Counted from the first letter of the stretch, positions 8,510-20,397 are shown. The stretch is DNA of 48,356 nt from Acinetobacter sp. ANC 3781 (GCF_004331285.1 NZ_SJOH01000024.1:1-48356), one strand, 5' to 3'. Program-made: numbers and translations. Notes: generated by a model from the letters alone, not told the origin.

Positions 8510-8845
8510 TTAAATTGAGAAGGAAGAACCACAGCCACAGGTCGTGGTTGCATTCGGGTTCTGAACCACAAAACGTGAACCTTCTAAACCTTCAATATAA
8601 TCTACTGCTGAACCAACAAGATATTGGTAGCTTAGAGAATCAACCAGCATCTTCACGTCGCCATTGACAAATTCCGCATCATCTTCGTTCATGCTCTCGG
8701 CGAAGTTAAAACCATAAGAAAAGCCTGAACAACCGCCCCCTGTAACATAAACGCGTAACATTAATTCTTGGTTGCCTTCACTATCACGCAATTGGCGTAC
8801 TTTATTCGCAGCATTGTCGGTCAGCACCAGAGCTTGGGCATTCAT
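8510..8845 (-). CDS. erpA: Iron-sulfur cluster insertion protein ErpA
   Basis: An A-type carrier that delivers Fe-S clusters to apo-enzymes, including those of isoprenoid synthesis. The 111-residue product has the three conserved cysteines: Cys39 in GGGCSGF, and Cys103 and Cys105 in TTCGCGSSF at the C-terminus. The FVVQNPNAT segment is typical of ErpA. AGAGGAA lies six bases before the ATG at 8845. It is transcribed separately from the AdeT-like genes upstream, with a 117-base gap. Among A-type carriers, overall similarity and the lack of an isc cluster here favour ErpA over IscA. Confidence 0.93.
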   Translation of the reverse strand: MNAQALVLTDNAANKVRQLRDSEGNQELMLRVYVTGGGCSGFSYGFNFAESMNEDDAEFVNGDVKMLVDSLSYQYLVGSAVDYIEGLEGSRFVVQNPNATTTCGCGSSFSI

Positions 8846-8962
8846 GTTGGATTCCTCTGTTCAATTCAGTTGCCTTTAAAAGATAAAGACCATATTTGAA
8901 GTATAGCATACCCAATATATGGTCAGTATTTGAAGATTTAAAGTCAAATCTGAGTATTTTTC

Positions 8963-9976
8963 TCAAGATTGTTTGTAGTTCTCATCTTGAAGACTACATT
9001 CAAAATTCTTCGGATCTTCCTTACAGCGGAATTGCCATAATAATTTCATCATACGCTTATCATATACACCACGTTTGGTTAAATCGACACGCGATTCGCG
9101 CATCATTTTTTGATAGCCTGGCTTATCTACTGCAGGAATTTGCATCCAATATTTTTGTGGAATATCTGCTTTCATTTTACCCAAAATACCAAATGCACGC
9201 GGTAACTGACTTCTTACCCATTCACGTGATTTTTGTCCATAGCCTGCTGGAAATTTATCTGGACGGATAATAATATTACCAGTCACTTGTAAAATTGGAT
9301 AATTTACAATTGCACCTTTATTACCTAAACCTTTATATAATTCTAGAGGTTTAAATACGGCAGCAGGTGCACCAATTATATCGACCTGACCATTGTTAAA
9401 TTTAGCCCCAAAATTGGTAACATCCGCACTGACCGCTTGTGCACCAATTTGCTGAACCATGATTTTTTGTGCTTCATCATAATCTAGCACTGCAATTTTT
9501 TTACCTGCAGCCTTAGCGACTGTGTTAATGCTACGATCATTGACCATTAAAAAAGCATCTCCAACTGGAATGACACCCACTACTTCATATTTTCCACGTA
9601 GCATATGTTTGGCAAAAGTCGGGCTGGCTAAACCTTGCATCACTTTAACCGCAAGTTTTAAATCAGGAATCGCACCAATAGCATCTAGAGAACCGGTAAA
9701 ATCGTTAAACTGGCGACCCCGCATACCTGTGACACTAATCGCATCGCATTTACCTGCTTTAAAGTCTTCAGCAATAACTGCTTCGTTTTGACCGACACGT
9801 AATTCAATATCAGCCCCCCAATTTTTGGCTGCTAATTGATAATCTTTCATTAAGGTAAAGACATCACCACTTTTACCCACCAAATCGAATACGCACATCA
9901 CCTGTTTTGCTTGACTAACACCCGTTACAGCACACAGACCTACACCAAGTAGTAGCGCTTTAGACCATTGCATCAT
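8963..9976 (-). CDS. AdeT-like putative periplasmic solute-binding protein (copy A)
   Basis: A 337-residue exported protein with a signal peptide (hydrophobic core ending SQA-K near residue 23). It belongs with two neighbouring paralogues to the Acinetobacter family annotated as AdeT or putative solute-binding protein (I think DUF6091). Shared blocks are CVFDLVGKSGD, DFKAGKCD, AKFNNGQVDI, LELYKGLG, and a C-terminal FECSL with paired cysteines. The fold looks like a periplasmic binding protein; AdeT was named as an aminoglycoside efflux component, but nothing here resembles an RND pump. Copy A is the most diverged of the three. No transporter partner is adjacent. Confidence 0.72.
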   Translation of the reverse strand: MMQWSKALLLGVGLCAVTGVSQAKQVMCVFDLVGKSGDVFTLMKDYQLAAKNWGADIELRVGQNEAVIAEDFKAGKCDAISVTGMRGRQFNDFTGSLDAIGAIPDLKLAVKVMQGLASPTFAKHMLRGKYEVVGVIPVGDAFLMVNDRSINTVAKAAGKKIAVLDYDEAQKIMVQQIGAQAVSADVTNFGAKFNNGQVDIIGAPAAVFKPLELYKGLGNKGAIVNYPILQVTGNIIIRPDKFPAGYGQKSREWVRSQLPRAFGILGKMKADIPQKYWMQIPAVDKPGYQKMMRESRVDLTKRGVYDKRMMKLLWQFRCKEDPKNFECSLQDENYKQS

Positions 9977-10162
9977 GAATTTTTCTTCCTTGTGTCTTTG
10001 TTTTTATTCAGTTAAAGACTGAATTGTTTTGAGTTTTTATTCATCCTAAATCACATACTTTCTAGGCTTGTTCTTCTTTTTCTGATAAAAATTTTTATCA
10101 TTATTTTTTAAGATTACGCCTTTTTTGACTCACAACAATGGCAAAAATGACATATTCAATTC

Positions 10163-10197
10163 AAAAAAAAGCCTAGAGTTAAGCTAGGCTTTTTTTT
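10163..10197. terminator. Bidirectional terminator after AdeT-like copy B
   Basis: AAGCCTAG / CTAGGCTT stem with a 7-base loop flanked by long A and T runs, directly downstream of the stop at 10209. It separates copy B from copy A, so the paralogues are probably not one operon. Confidence 0.88.
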
Positions 10198-10208
10198 GAA
10201 AATCAAGA

Positions 10209-11219
10209 TTATTCGCCGCCAAGTGAACATTCGAAATTCGCTTTATCGACAGAACAGCGTGCTTTTTTCAATACCGTCATCATGCTTGCATCGTAAACTC
10301 CACGTTTGGTCATATCCATACGGCCTTCGCGCAACATTTTTTGATATTTGGTTTTATCATCTGCGGTTAAGTTCATTTTAAACTTGGCTGGAATACTGGC
10401 TTCAAGACGATTAATCATCGCAAAACTTTTTGGCAAGTTTTTCACGAACCAATCACGCGATTTTTGTCCAAAACCAGCTGGGAATTGATCGGGACGAATC
10501 ACAAAATCTGACGTCACTTGCAGTACCGGAAAATTGAACATTGCCCCATTTGTACCTAGACCTTTGTAGATTTCTAAAGGTTTGTACGCATAGGCAGGCG
10601 CACCAACCATATCGACCTGACCATTATTAAATTTCGCCACAAAGTTCGATACATCCGAAATTACTGCCTGTGCCCCTACGCGTTGCACCATGATTTTTTG
10701 CGCGTCGTCATAACCCAATACTGCAAATTTTTTGCCTGCTGCTTTTTCAATAGAATTGATACTCTTATCACGTACAAAAATAAAAGCTGAACCTAAAGGT
10801 GCAATACCGGCAACTTCATATTTTTTACCGCTTAAATTGCTGACCATTTTCGGTGCATTACGCTTATCAAGCGCAAATGTAATTGCACGCTGCGCAATGG
10901 CATTGCTTGGTGCGCCGCCGAGAGCATCAATAGAACCCACAAATTTATTGTATTGACGTGCACGCATTGCCGTCATAAAAACGCCATCACATTTGCCCGC
11001 TTTAAAATCATTATCCGCAACAGCTTCATCTTGACGTGGAATTAAATTGATATCAACGCCCCAGCCTTTGGCAGCCAACGCCCATTCCTGTGCCATTTGA
11101 TAAGACTCACCAGATTTACCCAGTAAATCAAATACGCAAACATCCACTTTTTCTGCTTGTGCTGTGGTCGCTAAACCAATAGCAGACAATGCAGCTACTG
11201 CCAGAATCGTTTTTTTCAT
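10209..11219 (-). CDS. AdeT-like putative periplasmic solute-binding protein (copy B)
   Basis: A 336-residue paralogue of copies A and C. The signal peptide (MKKTILAVAALSAIG, cleavage after AQA) directs it to the periplasm. Conserved blocks include CVFDLLGKSGES, DFKAGKCDGVF, AMRARQYNKF, YKPLEIYKGLG, VIRPDQFPAGFGQKSRDWF and a FECSL ending. The frame is open to 11273, but ATG 11219 has AAGGA upstream and starts the signal peptide, so I chose it. Binding-protein-like architecture is seen; ligand and role (solute uptake versus the proposed AdeT resistance function) are unresolved. It is closer to copy C than to copy A. Confidence 0.75.
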   Translation of the reverse strand: MKKTILAVAALSAIGLATTAQAEKVDVCVFDLLGKSGESYQMAQEWALAAKGWGVDINLIPRQDEAVADNDFKAGKCDGVFMTAMRARQYNKFVGSIDALGGAPSNAIAQRAITFALDKRNAPKMVSNLSGKKYEVAGIAPLGSAFIFVRDKSINSIEKAAGKKFAVLGYDDAQKIMVQRVGAQAVISDVSNFVAKFNNGQVDMVGAPAYAYKPLEIYKGLGTNGAMFNFPVLQVTSDFVIRPDQFPAGFGQKSRDWFVKNLPKSFAMINRLEASIPAKFKMNLTADDKTKYQKMLREGRMDMTKRGVYDASMMTVLKKARCSVDKANFECSLGGE

Positions 11220-11451
11220 TAGAGTGGTCCTTTTAGAATCTTGTTGTTTGACGAGTTTCCATCCATGGCACAAATATTATGCAAATTTATTAAAAAAAAA
11301 TAGAGCATTTACTCCATTTTTTTTCAGCTTAAATGTCAATTGATTTATATTTTTTTAATTCAATAATAAAATCAAAATGTTATATAAAAATTATATACAC
11401 TATTAATAAGTAAATTTTAGATATTTTACAAATTACTACAGAACATTATTT

Positions 11452-12459
11452 TTATTCTCCATTCAAAGAACACTCAAAATTGGTTCGTTCCACAGTACAA
11501 CGGGCTTTTTTCAATACTGTCATCATCGCTGGTTCATAAATTCCTTGTTTGGTTAAATCAACCCGTCCTTCACGCAGAATTTTTTGATATTTTACTTGGT
11601 CTTCTTTGCTTAAATTTATGCGGTATTTTGCCGGAATTTCAGCTTCCATACGTTTAACCATCGCAAAACTTTTCGGTAATTGTTTGACGAACCAACTACG
11701 AGATTGCATGCCAAAACCTTCGGGGAATTTATTTTTACGTATAATCAAATCGGCGGTGACATTCACTACTGGAAAATTAATCATTGCTCCCTGCGTACCT
11801 AAACCCTTATATATTTCTAGTGGTTTAAAGGCATAAGCAGGTGCGGCAACAATCTCGACTTCAGCTTGATTAAATTTTTTGATGAAATTTGAAATCTCGG
11901 ACATGACCGGAACAGCACCAACACGCGTGACCATAATTTTTTGAGCATAATCATAATGTAATACAGCGAATTTCTTGCCTTCTGCGTGAGCTAAAGAATT
12001 AATTGAACGATCACGGACAAAAATATACGCCAAACCAATTTGTCCAATTCCTGCCACTTCAAAAGTTTCCTTGCCCATGGTATTGATTAGACGTTTTTCA
12101 TTACGTTTATCAAGTACATAGCTTATAGATTTTTGTGCTATATCATTACTCGGCACCCCACCCAGCGCATCAATTGAACCCGCAAATTTATTGTAGGCAC
12201 GCGCACGCATTGAGGTCATGTAAAAGGCATCACATTGACCTGATTTAAAATCTTGTTCAACTTTAGCTTCATCTTGATAAGAAATAAGAGTGACGTCTCC
12301 TCCCCATTGCTTACTGGCCAAAGCCCATTCTTCAATCAATTTATAAGATTCACCGGCTTTTCCCAACAAATCAAAAACACATATATTTTCTTTTGCCTGT
12401 GCCAAATTTGAAAGACTGAAGAAAAGTCCAGTGGATAAAATCAAAATTCCTTTTTTCAT
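11452..12459 (-). CDS. AdeT-like putative periplasmic solute-binding protein (copy C)
   Basis: A 335-residue third copy with a signal peptide ending near AQA-K. It keeps CVFDLLGKAGES, DFKSGQCDAFY, MRARAYNKF, KPLEIYKGLG and FECSLNGE, but Lys and Glu replace several positions conserved in copy B. In the segment matching copy B's KFNNGQVDMV it reads KFNQAEVEIV, so binding properties may differ. An AGGGA ribosome-binding site precedes ATG 12459. The 232-base AT-rich gap to copy B has no obvious terminator hairpin. It is divergent from yheS. Confidence 0.74.
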   Translation of the reverse strand: MKKGILILSTGLFFSLSNLAQAKENICVFDLLGKAGESYKLIEEWALASKQWGGDVTLISYQDEAKVEQDFKSGQCDAFYMTSMRARAYNKFAGSIDALGGVPSNDIAQKSISYVLDKRNEKRLINTMGKETFEVAGIGQIGLAYIFVRDRSINSLAHAEGKKFAVLHYDYAQKIMVTRVGAVPVMSEISNFIKKFNQAEVEIVAAPAYAFKPLEIYKGLGTQGAMINFPVVNVTADLIIRKNKFPEGFGMQSRSWFVKQLPKSFAMVKRMEAEIPAKYRINLSKEDQVKYQKILREGRVDLTKQGIYEPAMMTVLKKARCTVERTNFECSLNGE

Positions 12460-12607
12460 GCTAATCCCTAATTTTTTTTATATATTCCCTATGAAATGAC
12501 TATAATGTTGTTTTAATGGTAAAAATAGAGACTTAATTCTATTTCTGATAAAAGGCTTATTTCGCATAACTTATCACCTTTTTATTTATTTACTTAAAGT
12601 CCGTGTT

Positions 12608-12616
12608 TTATCCACA
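12608..12616 (+). promoter_or_regulatory. Consensus DnaA box upstream of yheS
   Basis: TTATCCACA, an exact DnaA box, lies in the divergent gap between AdeT-like copy C and yheS, 79 bases before the yheS start and about 9 kb from oriC. Confidence 0.6.
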
Positions 12617-12694
12617 TAATAATGCCTCAGTCTTTTTCTTTTCTCGGTCACTTCCTTTAGAATACGCACACCATTTTCTCATTTAGATATTTTA

Positions 12695-14629
12695 ATGATT
12701 CAGTTAGATCAACTTTCTATACGTCGCAGTGGACGTGTTTTATTTCAAAAAGCATCCATGCAACTTCATCCAGGCTGGAAAATTGGTTTAACTGGTGTAA
12801 ATGGTGCAGGAAAATCCACGCTATTTTCTGCTCTACTCGGTGGCATGGAATCGGATGGAGGTTCTTTAACTCGTCCTGCGGTTTGGACTGTTGCGCATAT
12901 GGCACAGGAAATCAAAGCTTTAAATATGAAAGCGATTGATTTTGTGTTGTCTGGCGATGAAGAGTTTTGGGATATTCAAAATAAACTAGATCATCCAGAA
13001 AGCTTAAGCGATGATGAACTTGCACATTTATATGGCCGTTTTGACGAAATTAATGGCTATACTGCACCGTCTAAAGCATCACAATTGATGGCAGGTTTGG
13101 GTTTCTTTGAACATCAGTCACAATTGGATGTTTCAAGCTTCTCCGGCGGTTGGCGTATGCGTCTAAACCTTGCGCGTACCTTGATGAGCCGTTCAGATCT
13201 GTTGTTACTCGATGAGCCGACTAACCATCTAGATTTAGATGCCATTCTGTGGCTAGAGGACTGGTTAAAAGCCTATGAAGGTACATTGATTCTGATTTCG
13301 CATGACCGTGATTTCTTAGATGCAATTACCGATCATATTTTACATATCGAAAATCAAGAACTGATTCTATATACCGGCAACTATTCAACTTTCGAACGTA
13401 CTCGTAGTGAACGTTTGGCTCAACAACAGCAAGCTTATGAAAAGCAATTAGAAACACGCGCACATTTGCAGAAATATATTGACCGCTTTAAGGCACAAGC
13501 CACTAAAGCCAAGCAAGCACAAAGCCGGATTAAACAACTTGAACGTATGCAAGAATTATCTGCAGCGCATGTTGATACCCCATTTACTTTCTCATTCCGT
13601 GAACCGACTAAAATGAGTTCGCCGCTGCTTGAACTTGAGCATGCGGATATTGGTTATGGTGACAAACTGATTGTGACCAATGTCAGCCTACAAATCACCC
13701 CGACCAGCCGTATTGGTTTGCTGGGAATGAATGGTGCAGGTAAATCGACACTGATTAAATCGTTGGTCGGTGACTTACCCCTGCTTCAAGGGACCCGTAA
13801 AGATTCTGAATTATTAAATATCGGTTACTTTGCTCAGCATCAAATGGATGCTTTGGATGGTAATGCCAGCCCAATGCTGCAATTGTCCCGTATTGCCGAT
13901 AAGAAAATCAGTGAAGCCAGTTTGCGTTCTTTCCTCGGCAGTTTCGGTTTTAGTGGCGAACGCATGGATACCCCAAGTGAAAGCTTCTCGGGGGGTGAAC
14001 GTGCCCGTCTAGCACTGGCACTGATTGTATGGCAACGTCCAAACGTGTTGATTCTGGATGAACCGACCAACCATTTAGACTTGGATATGCGTCATGCATT
14101 AACCATGGCATTACAAGATTTTGAAGGGGCTGTGGTGCTGGTATCGCATGAACGCCAACTGATTGCCAGTGTTTGTGATGAGTTAATCTTAGTGCATGGC
14201 GGTCAAAGCCGTGAGTTTGATGGTGATCTCACTGCATATGCAGACTGGTTACGTCAAGCGCGCATCGACATGATGAAGTCAGGTCAACAACCGGCTGCAC
14301 CTGTGAAATCGCAAGTAGAAGTTAAACCGACGATCTCTAAACTGGACAAAGAAGCACAACGTAAAGAAGCTGCGCGTCGTCGTGAACTCAGTCGTCCTGT
14401 TCGCAAGAATATTGAAAAAATTGAAGCTCAGATTGCCAAAACACAACCACGTTTAGCGGAAATCGAAATATTACTCGGTGATAGCGCATTATATGAAGCA
14501 AATCGTAAAGGTGATTTGTTAAAGCTTATGAATGAACAAACTGAGTTAAAAGCGAAATTGGCTGAAGCTGAAGAACAAATGTTAGAGCTAATGATGGAAT
14601 TGGAAGAGCTAGAAGGTGCTTGCGAATAA
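12695..14629 (+). CDS. yheS: ABC-F family ATPase, YheS type
   Basis: A 644-residue soluble ABC-F protein with two ATPase domains and no membrane segments. These factors bind the ribosome E site and relieve stalled translation. Domain 1 has Walker A GVNGAGKST (34-42), signature FSGGWRMRL and Walker B LLLLDEPTNHLD. A charged linker, the P-site tRNA interaction motif region (AQSRIKQLERM), joins it to domain 2 (GMNGAGKST, FSGGERARL, LILDEPTNHLD). A C-terminal coiled coil of about 100 residues follows. Blocks such as GYFAQHQMD and LIVWQRPN match E. coli YheS rather than Uup or EttA. A terminator follows 47 bases after the stop. Confidence 0.92.
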   Translation: MIQLDQLSIRRSGRVLFQKASMQLHPGWKIGLTGVNGAGKSTLFSALLGGMESDGGSLTRPAVWTVAHMAQEIKALNMKAIDFVLSGDEEFWDIQNKLDHPESLSDDELAHLYGRFDEINGYTAPSKASQLMAGLGFFEHQSQLDVSSFSGGWRMRLNLARTLMSRSDLLLLDEPTNHLDLDAILWLEDWLKAYEGTLILISHDRDFLDAITDHILHIENQELILYTGNYSTFERTRSERLAQQQQAYEKQLETRAHLQKYIDRFKAQATKAKQAQSRIKQLERMQELSAAHVDTPFTFSFREPTKMSSPLLELEHADIGYGDKLIVTNVSLQITPTSRIGLLGMNGAGKSTLIKSLVGDLPLLQGTRKDSELLNIGYFAQHQMDALDGNASPMLQLSRIADKKISEASLRSFLGSFGFSGERMDTPSESFSGGERARLALALIVWQRPNVLILDEPTNHLDLDMRHALTMALQDFEGAVVLVSHERQLIASVCDELILVHGGQSREFDGDLTAYADWLRQARIDMMKSGQQPAAPVKSQVEVKPTISKLDKEAQRKEAARRRELSRPVRKNIEKIEAQIAKTQPRLAEIEILLGDSALYEANRKGDLLKLMNEQTELKAKLAEAEEQMLELMMELEELEGACE

Positions 14630-14676
14630 GCCAATCCAACACTCTTAAGCAAAACTAAAGTAATGCTTATTTTATG

Positions 14677-14714
14677 ATCGCAGTACAATTTCAAACGTGT
14701 ACTGCGATTTTTTA
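14677..14714 (+). terminator. Intrinsic terminator of yheS
   Basis: ATCGCAGTACA / TGTACTGCGAT, an 11-bp perfect stem with a 10-base loop followed by six Ts. Confidence 0.92.
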
Positions 14715-14767
14715 ATTTTTCTACATAATACGTTTATAGCAATATCCCTTACCAAGATGTCAGTATC

Positions 14768-14942
14768 TTTAAATTTAAAAATCCCCATCTATTAATTTTA
14801 AATTCAAAACAGACTTTTCAAATTTAAAAAAAATTACCCACATTACACATAAACCAACTTTAAATTTAAAATAAAAGCATCAGTTTAAGTTGTGGATAAA
14901 TTAATTTTCACATCCTTATGAAACAAAAAAAACTTATCCACA
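14768..14942. repeat. AT-rich TTTAAATT motif cluster with DnaA boxes (14.8 kb module)
   Basis: The intergenic gap 14715-14968 holds four copies of a TTTAAATT/AAATTTAAA motif (14768-14780, 14796-14808, 14816-14830, 14858-14871). It also has two consensus DnaA boxes facing each other (TGTGGATAA 14891-14899, TTATCCACA 14934-14942) and a one-mismatch box TTACCCACA (14834-14842). The motif recurs in oriC and at 42.7-43.2 kb. The element AAAACAGACTTTT (14806-14818) is shared exactly with 42871-42883. Its function is unknown. Confidence 0.75.
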
Positions 14943-14968
14943 TTCGGATTTTCAAAAAATAAGATTTA

Positions 14969-15358
14969 TTATTCATCCTGTTGGGGCTTTTTACGTTTTA
15001 AAAACCTGAGTTCGATAATTTTCCAAGTACCTTCATTGACCCATAATTCTTGAATCTTTTTCTGATCTTCCAAACCAATCAAAACCTTACAGTGTGTTAG
15101 GTCTCGATCAAACTCGAACTCTTCAAATTCTATCAGTGGTTGTTGCGGTTTCCATACACCATTTTTCACGGCATGAGCAATACGTTCATAACGGGTAAAA
15201 TTGCTTTCAACTCGACCTTCCTGCTCATAAACCACTTTAAATTGCTCATGTTCATACTGAGCCAATACCTCAAAATTACCGGTAAAAAATGCATTGCTCC
15301 AAATGTCCCGAATCTGTTCCAGTTGATTATCCATTGTACTAACCTCGTAATATTGCAT
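14969..15358 (-). CDS. Putative NTF2/SnoaL-like small protein
   Basis: A 129-residue soluble protein without signal or membrane segment. A helical N-terminus (IRDIWSNAFFTGNFEVLAQYEHEQFKV as a scattered pattern) precedes beta-rich segments ending in VNEGTWKIIELRFLKR. This resembles SnoaL/DUF4440-type cone folds of the NTF2 superfamily, where the last strands often read W-K-I. No catalytic residues can be assigned, so function is unknown. The start at 15358 has a good GGAG site. It lies alone between the 14.8 kb AT-rich module and the gyrB terminator. Confidence 0.55.
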   Translation of the reverse strand: MQYYEVSTMDNQLEQIRDIWSNAFFTGNFEVLAQYEHEQFKVVYEQEGRVESNFTRYERIAHAVKNGVWKPQQPLIEFEEFEFDRDLTHCKVLIGLEDQKKIQELWVNEGTWKIIELRFLKRKKPQQDE

Positions 15359-15460
15359 GATGATCTCCTTTGCACAGGACTCATCATGACAGAGGAATAA
15401 GTCACTTTTATAAAATATAGATGGCTAAAAGTTAATCGTATTTAAATGAAAATAGCATAA

Positions 15461-15486
15461 AAAAAGCACCCCGAAGGGTGCTTTTT
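15461..15486 (-). terminator. Intrinsic terminator of the dnaA-dnaN-recF-gyrB operon
   Basis: AAAAAGCACCC-CGAA-GGGTGCTTTTT, an 11-bp stem with a tetraloop and U-run on the minus strand, 22 bases after the gyrB stop. Confidence 0.93.
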
Positions 15487-15507
15487 ACAATTTAACTGAT
15501 CAATACA

Positions 15508-17988
<2,481 letters not shown>

Positions 17989-18033
17989 CTAGTGAAATAT
18001 AGGTCTATCCAAAGATGGTTAAAATCTAAAAAA

Positions 18034-19116
18034 CTATTGCACAACAACTTGAACTTGACCGTTTTCAACATTGAATAATTGATATGAAATAGACAAATCA
18101 TGTAAATGTTTTTTTACTGATTCGTGCTCTAAAGTGGTAATAAAAACTTGACTACCCAGTTGGCTCAATCGCTCAATTAATCGTCGCTGTGCAGTTAAAT
18201 CTAATTCTGCTGTCACATCATCTAATAATACCACAGTTTCCTTGTTACAGGCATGCAGCATTGCAATCTGTGACAGTTTTAAGGCCACAATCAGCAGCTT
18301 TTTTTGACCGCGTGAAAGCACCACATCAGCATCACCCAGTGTTGTTTTTAAACGTAAATCTGCACGATGCGGACCATACTCGGTATAGCGTCTATCCAGG
18401 TCTTTTTGATGATGTACAGTGAGGTCATGCAGCAAGCCAAGCTCGGTATGAAAACCAGGAACATATTCCATCTGAATATCCAGATTAGGCAATAAGTGTT
18501 TTAAATCCTGCTCAAAGTAAACCTTCCACTGTTCCACAATTCCACTGCGCTGTGAATGCAGCATTTCACCATATTCGGCTAGCATTTTATTCCATGGCTC
18601 TAAATCATTCAGATTAAGATTTCGTCTCGATTTCAACAAACTGTTGCGCTGTTTTAAGGCCCGTGAATAATACTGCCAGGCATGATAAAAATCCGGTTCC
18701 ACGTGGAACATCAGCCAGTCTATCAATTGGCGACGTGGTTTGGCTCCGTAGTCAATAATGTCGGTACTTTGTGGATCAATATGCTGTAAGGGTAAAATTT
18801 TAGCCAACTGACCTTGGGTCGCGATATTGTCGCCATTCACTTTAATTAGTTGCTCACCGGATAACAGTTTTTGCATACCAATCTTTTCAGTCGCAGATTG
18901 CGCAAAAACAATCGCGTCACTTGTTTCATTCTGAATATAATTCTTTGGGATATGGGTTCGAAAAGAACGTCCGATCGCCAGCAAATGAATGGCCTCTAGA
19001 ATCGAGGTCTTACCTGAACCATTTTGGCCATAAAAGACATTAAACGGCTGCAACTCTTGGAGTGCAACCGCTTTTAAATTTCGAACACGTTCTATATTTA
19101 AACGCGTGATAAACAT
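18034..19116 (-). CDS. recF: DNA replication and repair protein RecF
   Basis: An SMC-like ATPase that helps load RecA at single-strand gaps and stalled forks with RecO and RecR. The 360-residue product has Walker A GQNGSGKT (30-37), the signature-type motif LSRGQKKLL and Walker [13 protein letters not shown]. It follows dnaN by 27 bases on the minus strand, the usual order. Its coding sequence contains a 14-bp perfect palindrome matching the Pseudomonas-type parS core (18696-18709), encoding the FHVEPD region. The ribosome-binding site is weak, suggesting coupling to dnaN translation. Confidence 0.97.
   Translation of the reverse strand: MFITRLNIERVRNLKAVALQELQPFNVFYGQNGSGKTSILEAIHLLAIGRSFRTHIPKNYIQNETSDAIVFAQSATEKIGMQKLLSGEQLIKVNGDNIATQGQLAKILPLQHIDPQSTDIIDYGAKPRRQLIDWLMFHVEPDFYHAWQYYSRALKQRNSLLKSRRNLNLNDLEPWNKMLAEYGEMLHSQRSGIVEQWKVYFEQDLKHLLPNLDIQMEYVPGFHTELGLLHDLTVHHQKDLDRRYTEYGPHRADLRLKTTLGDADVVLSRGQKKLLIVALKLSQIAMLHACNKETVVLLDDVTAELDLTAQRRLIERLSQLGSQVFITTLEHESVKKHLHDLSISYQLFNVENGQVQVVVQ
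18695..18710. promoter_or_regulatory. parS-like site inside recF
   Basis: GGTTCCACGTGGAACA contains the perfect palindrome GTTCCACGTGGAAC, the core used as parS in Pseudomonas. It differs from the consensus at 1738 at three positions. It lies about 3.4 kb from oriC, an ideal place for a parS, but inside a coding sequence. Confidence 0.72.
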
Positions 19117-19143
19117 AATTTGATCTGCTAAGAAGTCTGCAAA

Positions 19144-20289
19144 TTAAACCCGCATTGGCATGACAACATAGGTTTGATCTTGTTGCGCTGGATCGTGTAC
19201 TAATACAGATTGATTGGCTTCAGTCATGGTCATATAGACATCATCACCATCCAACGCACCGAGTACATCCAATAAATATTGCGCATTGAACGACATTTCC
19301 ATCGGTGCATCCGCATATTGAATGGCTAGATCTTCAATCGCTTCATCTTGCTCTGGGTTATTGGCACGCAGTTGTAAAGAATCAGCGCTAAAATTCAGGA
19401 ATACACCGCGCAATTTTTCATTACTTAAAATTGCGACACGTTGCAGGGACTGTTTGAATACATCATGAGCAATCGATACGTTTTTATCGCCACCACGTGG
19501 AATCACACGACGGTAATCCGGGAATTTGCCATCAATTAATTTGGTGGTGAAACGAACCGTGATATTGCCCTGTTCTTTGTCGCGGCTTGGTGCACTAATG
19601 GTCACGTTCAATAATTCACGACCAATTAGTAGAGACAATTGCTCGTCTTCAATGCTGAGTAAGCGCTGCAATTCTGCCACTGCTTTGCGGGGCACAATCG
19701 CTTGGATGGCTTGGGTAACGGTGGACGTTGCTGCGGTTTCACATAAAGCTAAACGGTGACCATCAGTAGTCACGGCACGAAGCTGGTTTTGATCAATTTC
19801 AAGCAGAGTACCGGTTAAATAAAAACGTACATCTTGCACGGCCATCGCGAAAGCAGTTTTTTCAAACAAGCGTTTTAACTCACGCTGAGTTACCGTTACT
19901 TGTGTACCTTGAGCATTTTCACTGCTCAATAATGGATAGTCTTCAGCAGGCAAAGTACCCAACACAAAACGGCTATTGCCCGATTTTAAAATGCAGCGAT
20001 CTTCAGTAATTTGCAGGTCAATCAATGCCGCAGTCGGTAATGATTTACAAATGTCCATCAGCTTGCGTGCAGGCACAGTCGTTTCACCAGTTTGCAGGCA
20101 TGCATCTTCGGCTAGCGTCGTACTGGCAACCAATTCCACTTCCAGATCTGAACCGGTAATGGTTAATGATTCATTACTGACTTGAATTTTTACATTAGAC
20201 AGGATGTTTAAAGTATGGCGACGTTCAACCGCTCCTACGACATGTGACAGAACATTAAGTAAGCTTTCTTTCGCGATTTTCAAACGCAC
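19144..20289 (-). CDS. dnaN: DNA polymerase III sliding clamp (beta subunit)
   Basis: The ring-shaped processivity clamp of the replicative polymerase. The 381-residue product starts (M/V)RLKIAKESLLNVLSHVVGAVERRHTLNILSNV, read here as separate blocks of the first clamp domain. It contains RAVTTDGHRLALCE and KLIDGKFPDYRRVIPRGG and ends YVVMPMRV, the conserved C-terminal hydrophobic motif. The frame is open to a TTG at 20307, but GTG 20289 has AGAGGA seven bases upstream and gives the family's N-terminus, so I chose it. It lies 108 bases after dnaA in the same operon. Confidence 0.97.
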   Translation of the reverse strand: MRLKIAKESLLNVLSHVVGAVERRHTLNILSNVKIQVSNESLTITGSDLEVELVASTTLAEDACLQTGETTVPARKLMDICKSLPTAALIDLQITEDRCILKSGNSRFVLGTLPAEDYPLLSSENAQGTQVTVTQRELKRLFEKTAFAMAVQDVRFYLTGTLLEIDQNQLRAVTTDGHRLALCETAATSTVTQAIQAIVPRKAVAELQRLLSIEDEQLSLLIGRELLNVTISAPSRDKEQGNITVRFTTKLIDGKFPDYRRVIPRGGDKNVSIAHDVFKQSLQRVAILSNEKLRGVFLNFSADSLQLRANNPEQDEAIEDLAIQYADAPMEMSFNAQYLLDVLGALDGDDVYMTMTEANQSVLVHDPAQQDQTYVVMPMRV

Positions 20290-20397
20290 GGTACATTCCT
20301 CTAACAACTGAAGATAAATAGTAAATAAATGTTTTTTAGCAGTGTACTATGCGGCAGAATATGCCGCATTGCAAGAATAGAATTTGATCAGATTCGA

